Shown here: positions 6,800 through 13,891 of the stretch, piece by piece
How the letters are laid out: each line of letters starts with the position of its first letter
How positions within the stretch are numbered: the stretch's first letter is position 1
DNA from: JAXHUM01 sp034189325
Lineage (GTDB): Bacteria; Desulfobacterota; DSM-4660; Desulfatiglandales; Desulfatiglandaceae
Length of the DNA stretch: 22,544 nt
Direction: 5' to 3'
NCBI GenBank assembly: GCA_034189325.1
Contig: JAXHUM010000059.1
Location: forward strand, 1-22,544
Program-made: the position numbers and the translations under genes
Notes under the pieces: generated by a model
The model's input: only the letters and a program-made list of their open reading frames with translations
What the model was told of the DNA's origin: nothing
Databases searched by the model: none

Positions 6800-7837
6800 A
6801 TGACATTAAAGGTGGCTCAACTCATGGTCGTTGACGGAATGCCTGATTATCAAGCGATGATGCAAAAGGCCGGGCTGGATGTGGAATTAACAAAACAGAT
6901 GGCCCAAACTGAGGACGATATCATATCCATTGCCAAGGACGCCGATGCTGTCATAGGGATCGGTTCTCTTCAACCCTTCACGACCAAGGTCATGGCAAAT
7001 CTCCCGAATTGTCGGTTCATTGCGAGTTTGGGGATCGGCTATGACAATATGGATATTGAAAAGGCCAGCGAGAATTGCATTATGGTGGCCAATGTCCCCG
7101 ATTACTGCTGGGAAGAGGTATCGGATCATATCATGGCCCTCATTCTGGCCTGTACGAGGAAAATTGTCTGGCTGAATAATGACGTCAAGAGAGGCGGATG
7201 GAAGGCCGAGCCTGATCCTGATATGCAAAAAAATATCTGGCCCGGCATGACCAGCCTTAGGGGGCAGACTCTGGGAATAATAGGCTTCGGCGGTGTCTCA
7301 CGGACCCTTACACCTAAGGCCAAGGGTTTCGGCTTGAATCTCATTACCTATGACCCCTATGTGCCGGCTGACGTATTGGATGAATATGGAGTGGGAGCAG
7401 TCAGTGATCTTGATCAACTGCTGGCCGAATCTGATATCGTTGCGATCAATACTAATCTGACACCTGAAACGAGACATATTATCGGAATAGAACAGCTGAA
7501 AAAAATGAAGCCTACCGCTGTTATTGTCAATGCGGCAAGGGGTCCGTTAATTGACCCAAAGGCCTTGTACACGGCCCTTTCAGAAAGGATTATTCTGATG
7601 GCTGGCCTGGATGTGACCGAACCGGAACCGATCACCGTGGATGATCCCTTACTTTCCCTCGAAAACTGCCTGGTGACGGCTCATTCAGCACATTTTTCTC
7701 CAAGTGCCTTTGGGAAGCTGTTGAGTCGGCCTGCCGAAGAGATTGTCAGGGTTTTTAAGGATGGCGAATGGCCCATAGGTATGATCAATAAGGATATCAA
7801 GGACGCGTGGGCAAAGAAATGGGGTCCTCTCAAATAG
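6800..7837 (+). CDS. D-isomer-specific 2-hydroxyacid dehydrogenase, CtBP-like
   Basis: 345 aa, full length for the D-2-hydroxyacid dehydrogenase family (NAD(P)H-dependent interconversion of 2-keto and 2-hydroxy acids). VANVPDYCWEEVSDH (97-110) is characteristic of the CtBP-like subgroup. The catalytic set is present: R247 in NAARGPL, E276 in DVTEPEP and H295 in VTAHSAH. The nucleotide motif reads GFGGVS (162-167), so the third Gly of GxGxxG is replaced by S167, followed by an acidic D185 in TYDPY at the ribose-binding position, which favours NAD. An AAAGGAGG sits 5 bases before the ATG. It follows the ferredoxin by 104 bp on the same strand and probably belongs to the same catabolic unit. The substrate cannot be named. 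Confidence 0.9.
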   Translation: MTLKVAQLMVVDGMPDYQAMMQKAGLDVELTKQMAQTEDDIISIAKDADAVIGIGSLQPFTTKVMANLPNCRFIASLGIGYDNMDIEKASENCIMVANVPDYCWEEVSDHIMALILACTRKIVWLNNDVKRGGWKAEPDPDMQKNIWPGMTSLRGQTLGIIGFGGVSRTLTPKAKGFGLNLITYDPYVPADVLDEYGVGAVSDLDQLLAESDIVAINTNLTPETRHIIGIEQLKKMKPTAVIVNAARGPLIDPKALYTALSERIILMAGLDVTEPEPITVDDPLLSLENCLVTAHSAHFSPSAFGKLLSRPAEEIVRVFKDGEWPIGMINKDIKDAWAKKWGPLK

Positions 7838-7854
7838 ACGGCCTCTTTTTCGAC

Positions 7855-7887
7855 AGCTCTCTCCCTGACCCAGTCGTGGAGAGGGCT
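7855..7887. terminator. Hairpin between convergent dehydrogenase and recD2
   Basis: AGCTCTCTCC (7855-7864) pairs with GGAGAGGGCT (7878-7887) over 10 bp including one G-T wobble, with a 13-base loop. It lies in the 78-bp gap where the 2-hydroxyacid dehydrogenase (+) and recD2 (-) converge. There is no T-run after the stem in either direction, so factor-independent termination is only possible, not shown. Confidence 0.45.
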
Positions 7888-7915
7888 GAGTCCCTTCCCA
7901 ACCATGAATTTGCCT

Positions 7916-10084
7916 TCATAGCCTGTGCCTCAGGTAGGTGAACCTCTTTTGTGTTTTGTCATTTTTGATCCCTACTGCGAGGGCCTTTTTTGTTCCTACC
8001 AATATGACAAGTTTCCTCCCCCGGGTAACGGCCGTGTAAACGAGATTTCGTTGCAGAAGAATGTAGTGTTGCATTAGTATGGGCATGATGACTACAGGAT
8101 ATTCCGAGCCTTGGGATTTGTGAACGGAGACTGCGTAGGCCAGGACAATTTCATCCAGTTCAGAGTAGTCGTAAATCACCTCCCGACCGTCAAAGGCAAT
8201 GGCAATATCCCTGTTTTCCGGCTCTATGCGGGTGACTCTTCCGATATCGCCGTTGAAAACCTCTTTATCATAATTGTTCTTGATCTGCATAACCTTGTCT
8301 CTCACCCTGAAGTTTCTGTTGCCCGTTGTGATCCCTCCTTCGTGCGGGTTGAGTTCCTTCTGCAACTCTACGTTGAGATTCTCCGCTCCCACGGTTCCTC
8401 TGTGCATGGGCGTAATAACCTGAATCTCCTCAAACGGATCAAAACCGAAACGATGGGGGACCCTGTTTTTGACCAGTTCTAGTATGATCTTGAGGGCCTC
8501 ATCAGGGTTTTCTTGTTCAATGAAATAGAAATCATCCTTCGTGCTCGATGAGGAGAGAGACGGCATAATACCCTTGTTTATCTTATGGGCATTGACGATT
8601 ATGCGGCTTTCCCTGGCCTGCCGGAAGATATCGTGAAGTCTCGCGACAGGTGCTATGCCCGAGGCGATGATATCTTCAAGGATATTCCCGGCACCTACAG
8701 ATGGCAGTTGATTGACATCTCCTACCAGGATCAGGGTTGCCTGAGGAGGGACAGCCTTCAGCAAATGATGCATCAGAATCGTGTCGATCATGGACGCCTC
8801 ATCCACTATGAGGAGATCGCAAGGTAGCGGTTGATCCTCATTTTTTTTGAAACCGCCGCTCTTAAAACTATACTCCAGCATCCTGTGGATCGTCTTTGCC
8901 TGACGACCGGTTGCCTCGCCCATCCTTTTTGCGGCCCTACCTGTGGGCGCAGCGAGCAGGATCTCTATTCCAAGCTCCGCAAAGATCTTCAAAATAGCAT
9001 GGATGATTGTGGTCTTACCTGTGCCAGGCCCTCCGGTAATGATCAATAGCTTGTTCTCCGCAGCACTTCTGATCGCCTCTATTTGGTTCGCGGCCAATGT
9101 AATATCAAGACGACCTTGGACCCATTCAATAGCCTTGTGGGAATCAATACTTCGTATAGATTTCGGTGCTTGGGCGAGCAGTTTGAGCCTTTCGGCAATA
9201 CTGGTTTCACAGAGATGAAACTTGGCTAGATAAACGGCTTTTCTGTTCTCTTTAAATTCTTCAAAACTATCGTTCAAGTCCTCAATGACGATCCTGTTGT
9301 CAGCGGCTATTGCCCCGAAGGAGCTGGTGATCATATCCCGATTGAGATCGAGAATCTCTTGGCACTTGGCCACCAGCGGCTCGTAAGGATAGTAGACGTG
9401 CCCTTCATCAGCCAGTTGGTGGAGTACATAAACAATGCCTGCTTCGGCCCTCAATGGAGAGTCCTTAGAGAATCCAAGCTTTTGGGCTATATTGTCAGCA
9501 GTAACAAAACCGATGCCGAAGATATCGGTGGCCAGTCGATAGGGATTTTCCATGACGACTTCAATCGCCCTGTTACCGTATTGTCTGAATATCTTTGTCG
9601 CATAAACGGGACTCACTCCGTTGGATTGGAGAAAGATCATGACTTCCCGAATCTCTTTTTGGTCATCCCAGGCCTTTTTGATCATATCGATCCGCTTTTG
9701 ACCGATGCCCTCAACCTCTGTAAGTTTTTCGATGTTGTTTTCAATGACATCCAGGGTCTGGGTATCGAACTCCTTGACAATCCGTTTGGCCATGACAGGG
9801 CCGATTCCTTTGACAAGGCCGGAGGCGAGGTATTTCTGAATGCCGTAGACCGACGCCGGCAACGAGGTCGTATAGTTGATTATCTTGAATTGCTCTCCGT
9901 ACGTAGGGTGCTGTGTCCACTCACCCTTCATCCTCAATATTTCTCCCGGCGTGGGAGACATGATATGTCCGACAACCGTGACAAGCTTCTGCTGTCCATA
10001 TACTTTCACCCGGGCTATGGTAAAGCCGTTTTCCTGGTTGGTGTAGGTAACTCTTTCGATTTGGCCTTGTAGGTCAGTGTCCAT
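7916..10084 (-). CDS. recD2: RecD2-family ATP-dependent DNA helicase
   Basis: 722 aa from the chosen start. RecD2 is a 5'-3' superfamily 1B helicase found without RecBC and linked to DNA repair and replication-fork recovery. The N-terminal OB-like segment GQIERVTYTNQENGFTIARV is typical. Helix-hairpin-helix-like runs follow (LVKGIGPVMAKRIV, LTEVEGIGQKRIDMIK, FGIGFVTADNIAQKLGF). The motor domains have Walker A GGPGTGKT at about 351-358, DLLIVDEAS (Walker B), LVGDVNQLPSVGAGNIL (motif III) and the C-terminal VHKSQGSEYPVVIMPI (motif V). I start at ATG 10084 (MDTDLQGQIERV), matching family N-termini, although the GAGG there is very close to the ATG; a TTG at 10150 in the same frame would add 22 unconserved residues. 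It lies just downstream of kdsC on the same strand, likely co-transcribed. Confidence 0.93.
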   Translation of the reverse strand: MDTDLQGQIERVTYTNQENGFTIARVKVYGQQKLVTVVGHIMSPTPGEILRMKGEWTQHPTYGEQFKIINYTTSLPASVYGIQKYLASGLVKGIGPVMAKRIVKEFDTQTLDVIENNIEKLTEVEGIGQKRIDMIKKAWDDQKEIREVMIFLQSNGVSPVYATKIFRQYGNRAIEVVMENPYRLATDIFGIGFVTADNIAQKLGFSKDSPLRAEAGIVYVLHQLADEGHVYYPYEPLVAKCQEILDLNRDMITSSFGAIAADNRIVIEDLNDSFEEFKENRKAVYLAKFHLCETSIAERLKLLAQAPKSIRSIDSHKAIEWVQGRLDITLAANQIEAIRSAAENKLLIITGGPGTGKTTIIHAILKIFAELGIEILLAAPTGRAAKRMGEATGRQAKTIHRMLEYSFKSGGFKKNEDQPLPCDLLIVDEASMIDTILMHHLLKAVPPQATLILVGDVNQLPSVGAGNILEDIIASGIAPVARLHDIFRQARESRIIVNAHKINKGIMPSLSSSSTKDDFYFIEQENPDEALKIILELVKNRVPHRFGFDPFEEIQVITPMHRGTVGAENLNVELQKELNPHEGGITTGNRNFRVRDKVMQIKNNYDKEVFNGDIGRVTRIEPENRDIAIAFDGREVIYDYSELDEIVLAYAVSVHKSQGSEYPVVIMPILMQHYILLQRNLVYTAVTRGRKLVILVGTKKALAVGIKNDKTQKRFTYLRHRL

Positions 10085-10162
10085 GCCTCTATTTTCATTT
10101 TCTTCGGTCAAGAGTTTCGAAGAAGGCCCTTGGAAGCAGAAAGGTTTCAAAAAATCTTTGCA

Positions 10163-10693
10163 TCAGCTGCAATATTTTTCCAATATACTTTCCCAGAGGC
10201 CTTGAGCCTTAAGTATTGATTCGCAGACCTCTCTCACCGCTCCAGACCCGCCTCTGTTTTGCGTGACTATATCAGCGTGGTCACGGACTATGGCGTGGCC
10301 GTCTTTGGCAGCCACAGACACCCCTACCTTCTGCATGATCTGAAAATCCATGAGGTCGTCTCCAACAAAGGCCACTTCCTCAGCCGATACCTGTTTCTTT
10401 TTCAAAATGAGATCGAGCAGGGAAGACTTGTCTTTCACTCCATCAAAGACGAGAGATATCCCGAGATTGTCCAGGCGATGGCGAAGGGCCATCGAGGCCC
10501 TCCCCGTGACAATGCCGACTTCTATTCCGGAACTCATCAGAAGTCTTATCCCAAACCCGTCTTTCACATTAAAAGACTTGATCTCCGAACCGTTGTCATC
10601 GTAAATGATACTCCCATCAGTAAGCACGCCGTCAACGTCAAGGAGCAAGAGCTTTATCCTTTTTAATTTGTTTGTCAGGTTGCTCATGGTCAT
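10163..10693 (-). CDS. kdsC: 3-deoxy-D-manno-octulosonate 8-phosphate phosphatase, HAD type
   Basis: 176 aa. KdsC removes the phosphate from Kdo-8-phosphate to give Kdo for lipid A/LPS core synthesis. It belongs to the small cap-less HAD phosphatases. Visible motifs: LLLLDVDGVLTDG with nucleophile D19 and general acid D21, GIVTGR (T63), the K89 region of GVKDKSSLL, and GDDLMDFQIM (D112, D113, D116). The closing R-GG-GAVRE motif, read here as NRGGSGAVREVCE, is diagnostic of KdsC. The ATG at 10693 has AAAGG five bases upstream; a longer frame to 10822 exists, but its extra residues look like translated promoter DNA. It indicates a Gram-negative outer membrane, in line with the OmpA-type lipoprotein. 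recD2 follows it. Confidence 0.92.
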   Translation of the reverse strand: MTMSNLTNKLKRIKLLLLDVDGVLTDGSIIYDDNGSEIKSFNVKDGFGIRLLMSSGIEVGIVTGRASMALRHRLDNLGISLVFDGVKDKSSLLDLILKKKQVSAEEVAFVGDDLMDFQIMQKVGVSVAAKDGHAIVRDHADIVTQNRGGSGAVREVCESILKAQGLWESILEKYCS

Positions 10694-10704
10694 ATTTGCC
10701 TTTA

Positions 10705-10718
10705 TTTTTCCGGAAAAA
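10705..10718. promoter_or_regulatory. 14-bp perfect palindrome in the kdsC/membrane-protein divergent gap
   Basis: TTTTTCCGGAAAAA is a perfect palindrome between the divergent kdsC (-) and membrane-protein (+) start codons, about 12 bases upstream of the kdsC ATG. It could be an operator, or a chance feature of AT-rich promoter DNA; the strongly AT-rich flanks are consistent with promoter DNA. No clean -35/-10 pair was identified around it. Confidence 0.3.
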
Positions 10719-10777
10719 AGGTTTAGCTTTATTTTACACGAGATTGATTCTGCACAATACCATACACTCCTTCCCAG

Positions 10778-11512
10778 ATGATGGAAAGAAACAAAACAGC
10801 AGATATCCCACAACCACCGCAAAAGACGATATGGCGCTTTGTCTGGGTGATTGTCTTTGCTATTGCCTTTGCATGGGTAGAGGGCTCAGTTGTCGTCTAT
10901 CTCCGGGATATCTATTTTGAAGGGCAATTCCGTTTTCCCGTTGTCAAGGAGTTGGTGGACGGCACCTTTGTCGCTGATGCCCTCACAAGAATCGAGTTCG
11001 TTCGCGAGATAGCGACGATTCTCATGCTCTTGGCTGTGGGGTGCGTTGCCGGGAAGAACCCTTTGCAGCGATTCTGCTATTTCATGATCTCATTTGGGGT
11101 ATGGGACATTTTCTATTATGTCTGGCTTTGGGTCATGGTCGGGTGGCCGGATAGCCTTATGACCTGGGACCTCCTCTTCTTTGTACCCTTACCCTGGGTG
11201 GGCCCGGTGATTACCCCTATCTTGATTGCATCTGCCATGATCGTTGCAGGATCGATAATCATTTACCAGAACGAAAAGCAACGTCTCCTGAGCTTGCCCT
11301 GGTATGACTGGGTTGTTGAAGGAATGTGCGGTCTTTTGCTGATCATTGCCTTCTGTTGGGACTGGAAGAATATAATGCGCCTTCCTCAGAGTGTACCGGG
11401 AAACGGTATCCCCAACCCATTTGCCTGGTGGATGTATCTGCCTGTGTTTGTTTTTTCTGTCGCCTACTTCGCCTTCAGGTTGAAACGGATTCTATCAGCA
11501 GGAAGAGGGTGA
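10778..11512 (+). CDS. Six-helix integral membrane protein of unknown function
   Basis: 244 aa with six hydrophobic segments at about 19-41, 77-93, 98-120, 138-162, 178-195 and 217-234, separated by charged loops; the C-terminus ends in a basic RLKRILSAGRG tail. Conserved-looking patches that may matter are FAWVEGSVVVYLRDIYF in the first helix and after it, and FGVWDIFYYVWLWVMVGWPDSLMTWD in and after the third helix, unusually rich in Trp, Tyr and Asp for a transport helix. I do not recognise a named family. There is no signal peptide separate from helix 1 and no obvious ATP or metal motif. It is divergent from kdsC and converges on the AOR gene with a 19-bp gap. No strong ribosome site precedes the ATG pair at 10778/10781. 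Confidence 0.8.
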   Translation: MMERNKTADIPQPPQKTIWRFVWVIVFAIAFAWVEGSVVVYLRDIYFEGQFRFPVVKELVDGTFVADALTRIEFVREIATILMLLAVGCVAGKNPLQRFCYFMISFGVWDIFYYVWLWVMVGWPDSLMTWDLLFFVPLPWVGPVITPILIASAMIVAGSIIIYQNEKQRLLSLPWYDWVVEGMCGLLLIIAFCWDWKNIMRLPQSVPGNGIPNPFAWWMYLPVFVFSVAYFAFRLKRILSAGRG

Positions 11513-11531
11513 GTTCGCTCCAAGGCACACG

Positions 11532-13478
11532 TCACAACAAACCTGCTGTGGCGAAATCTTCCGCGACAAATGAAAGTCCCAACTCGTTAAGCTTTTGCCT
11601 GCTGGGGTTTCCTGTTTCCTTGTCCCATCCCCTTTCGTCATAGTAATGATCCAGGACCATTTTCAGGTCATCCCTTGTCAAGACCTTTTGATGATAATAA
11701 TCCATGATCTTCAAAACATTTCCTTCCGCATCTTTCATCGGTTTAAACCATATCTCCGGAAAGATGTCGTCTTTCCTTGAAAAGCCCTCTCGGGCGTTCA
11801 ATATTCGCAGCATGTTCCAGACCCGATCAGCATTGTCCATCATTTCTTTGGAGCTAATCTCAATCCCTGTGGCGGAAGAATAAAGTTCTGAAATAATATC
11901 GACATGATAGAATCGATTGTTCACATGGCGGTTGCATATGCCGAGGGAATTAAATACACTGGCCCAATCCTCAGAATATCTGGTGAGTCTTCCAATATCA
12001 ACTCCGAACGGGCCTGAGAGAATCCTCTCCTTTGCGTCAGGAAAGACCCCCATACGATCAAGATGCCTGTGAAATTGTTCGGGCGGCATATTAGGGATGT
12101 AGGTGGGAGAGCCTCCTGATCCGGCCTGAGGCCCTCTGGGGCAAACAACCTGTTCAAAATCGTTTGTCCCCAGGCCTGTGATCCGTGGTTCCCACACAAT
12201 GTCCTGACCTTTGATTATCGGGGCATCTTCGCCGCAACCCTTCCCGATCTTTTCGATCGTCTCAATCCAGCCGTCGGCTATCACACCGCCAAAACCCTCT
12301 CGTTTGTTGACCTTCTGGATCATGGTTAGTATTGTGTTGAAGTCTCGCTTCAACTCCCACCCGCCTGTGTCTTCTTGGTCGATGATTCCCTGCTCATAGA
12401 GAGAAATAAGAAAATCAGCCAGTCCGCAAAAGGTCATCATGCATATACCGTACTCGTCGAGGAGATGGATCAATTTGGCCGCCTGGGTATAGTCATTGAT
12501 CTCGAATCGCGTCCCGATCATGGCGATATTCACAAATGAGGAGGTGTATTGCACCAGACCTTCGTACTCACCTTCGGTCAACTTAATGATTTCTTTGTCA
12601 GCAATGAAACAGGAGGGACACGCTACGGCCCGTTTTTGGATTTTTTCGTACAGGTGGGGACCATACCTCTCTGTTGCCTTGTCCGCTGGATAGATTTCAG
12701 AATAGTTTTTATAGTAGAATAGTTGTTTGACGTAGTTGTTCCAGTTGGACATGATCCCGTAATCAACAATGGCCTGGTGAAGGGGATATCTCTTGCATCG
12801 TTGATACATGTCGTCTACAATCTTCATAAACCTTTTGCGGTCAGCGATCCTTATTCCCCTCGTCCCGCGAACAACGATACTCTTGAGGTTTTTGCTTCCC
12901 ATGACCGCACCAAAACCGCCCCGTCCAAGAGTCGCCATCCTGTCAACCAGAGTGAGGGCGTATTTCACCATGTTTTCGCCGCCCTGGCCGATTCCGATGA
13001 TTCCGCTTTTTTCATGGTGTTTCCAGAGTTCATCCGCAGATTCATGGATTGTCTTTCCCCAGAGATGGCGGGCATCACAAATCTCTACCTGATCATCGAG
13101 AATACTGATATAGACCGGAGATTCGGCTCTACCTGTTATGACGACATGATCGTATCCCGCCCATTTGAGCTGGGTCCCAAAACTCATGCTCCCGGCCCCC
13201 CAGGCTACCGCCCCCGTGAGTGGGAATTTCGTGGCGCCCATGATCCTGACTGCCCCAGGGGCCATTGTACCTACAAGGGGGCCGGCGCCCAGTATAACCG
13301 GGTTCTTGGGAGAGAGTGTATCCTCGCCAGGCTCGATATTATCGTAGGCCAATCTGTTGTTAACACCAAATCCGCCTAGAAATTCTTTTGCCATATCCAT
13401 ATCAAGGGGTTCTACATTCACTTTGCCACTGCTCAAATCCACATAAAGGACTCTCCCTGCATAGCCGTAGTATTCCAT
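11532..13478 (-). CDS. Aldehyde:ferredoxin oxidoreductase family tungsten enzyme
   Basis: 648 aa, full length for the AOR family, which uses a tungsten bis-pterin and a nearby [4Fe-4S] cluster to oxidise aldehydes, or reduce acids, with ferredoxin. Family features: YYGYAGRVLYVDLSSGKV at the N-terminus, FLGGFGVNNRLAYD, KFPLTGAVAWGAGS, WAGYDHVVITGRAESPVYI, ATLGRGGFGAVMGSKNLKSIVVRG, and a C-terminal KLNELGLSFVAEDF. The cluster-ligand motif reads CPSCFIAD (C287, C290, D294) instead of CxxCxxxC, with the distal ligand C515 in NSLGICNR; Asp therefore replaces the third Cys. Translation starts at an ATG immediately after the ferredoxin TGA, with AAGGAGGAGG inside the ferredoxin's last codons, so the two are coupled. 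It is not clearly the BamB subunit of benzoyl-CoA reductase, and the substrate is unknown. Confidence 0.92.
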   Translation of the reverse strand: MEYYGYAGRVLYVDLSSGKVNVEPLDMDMAKEFLGGFGVNNRLAYDNIEPGEDTLSPKNPVILGAGPLVGTMAPGAVRIMGATKFPLTGAVAWGAGSMSFGTQLKWAGYDHVVITGRAESPVYISILDDQVEICDARHLWGKTIHESADELWKHHEKSGIIGIGQGGENMVKYALTLVDRMATLGRGGFGAVMGSKNLKSIVVRGTRGIRIADRKRFMKIVDDMYQRCKRYPLHQAIVDYGIMSNWNNYVKQLFYYKNYSEIYPADKATERYGPHLYEKIQKRAVACPSCFIADKEIIKLTEGEYEGLVQYTSSFVNIAMIGTRFEINDYTQAAKLIHLLDEYGICMMTFCGLADFLISLYEQGIIDQEDTGGWELKRDFNTILTMIQKVNKREGFGGVIADGWIETIEKIGKGCGEDAPIIKGQDIVWEPRITGLGTNDFEQVVCPRGPQAGSGGSPTYIPNMPPEQFHRHLDRMGVFPDAKERILSGPFGVDIGRLTRYSEDWASVFNSLGICNRHVNNRFYHVDIISELYSSATGIEISSKEMMDNADRVWNMLRILNAREGFSRKDDIFPEIWFKPMKDAEGNVLKIMDYYHQKVLTRDDLKMVLDHYYDERGWDKETGNPSRQKLNELGLSFVAEDFATAGLL

Positions 13479-13727
13479 TCAGTTCACCTCCTCCTTCAGT
13501 TTGAGCGTGCCGTAGACGCAGTACTTGACGCAAAGATTACATTCGGTACAATCCTCTTTAAAACTTATTGCTTCGCCGGGCGTTTGACTTATGGAGATTC
13601 TTGCCTTGGAAGGATTGAATGCCTTGCTGTAGGTCAATGAACATATCAACTGGCAATTGCAGCAGCCGGTACACCTCTCCAAATCTATCCATACCTTTTC
13701 ATTGTTCGTATCAGCCGATAAACCCAT
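13479..13727 (-). CDS. Ferredoxin partner of the AOR-family enzyme
   Basis: 82 aa with two CxxCxxCxxxC motifs, C19-C22-C25-C29 and C60-C63-C66-C70. Neither is followed by the usual Pro, and a 30-residue insert (SLTYSKAFNPSKARISIS and beyond) separates them, a pattern seen in HycB/AOR-associated electron-transfer subunits rather than simple clostridial ferredoxins. It starts at ATG 13727, which has AAGGAGG with a 7-base spacer; the longer frame to 13769 begins in the non-coding leader. The stop TGA abuts the AOR ATG, so the proteins are made together and it is the likely electron acceptor or donor of that enzyme. The leader upstream (13728-13891) separates it from rsmB on the same strand. Confidence 0.9.
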   Translation of the reverse strand: MGLSADTNNEKVWIDLERCTGCCNCQLICSLTYSKAFNPSKARISISQTPGEAISFKEDCTECNLCVKYCVYGTLKLKEEVN

Positions 13728-13891
13728 GCTCAAGCCTCCTTCCAGAATGAACTGTTCTTGTTTAAACACCCTTCATTTTGATCCAAAGAGCCTTCTGTTA
13801 GTGTTCATCTTGGACGTTGCGAAACAGTCCCAGGGTATCAAGTCCCCATAAAAGGTCATGATCCTTTGTTATTTGTGACAAAATCTAAATA

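Noticed and set aside
9359..10072. A 237-codon plus-strand open frame
   Set aside because: It lies entirely antisense to recD2, whose helicase motifs are unmistakable; the plus-strand product has no recognisable domain and no ribosome site.
12723..13379. A 218-codon plus-strand open frame
   Set aside because: It is antisense to the AOR gene. Composition is Pro- and Arg-rich with no motif, typical of a shadow frame.
11532..13478. Assignment as BamB of class II benzoyl-CoA reductase
   Set aside because: The enzyme differs from BamB as I recall it at the cluster motif and in its C-terminal half, and no bamC-I genes are adjacent.
13850..13880. Terminator after rsmB (AAAGG/CCTTT around TCATGAT)
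   Set aside because: The stem is only 5 bp with a 7-base loop and no T-run on the rsmB strand.
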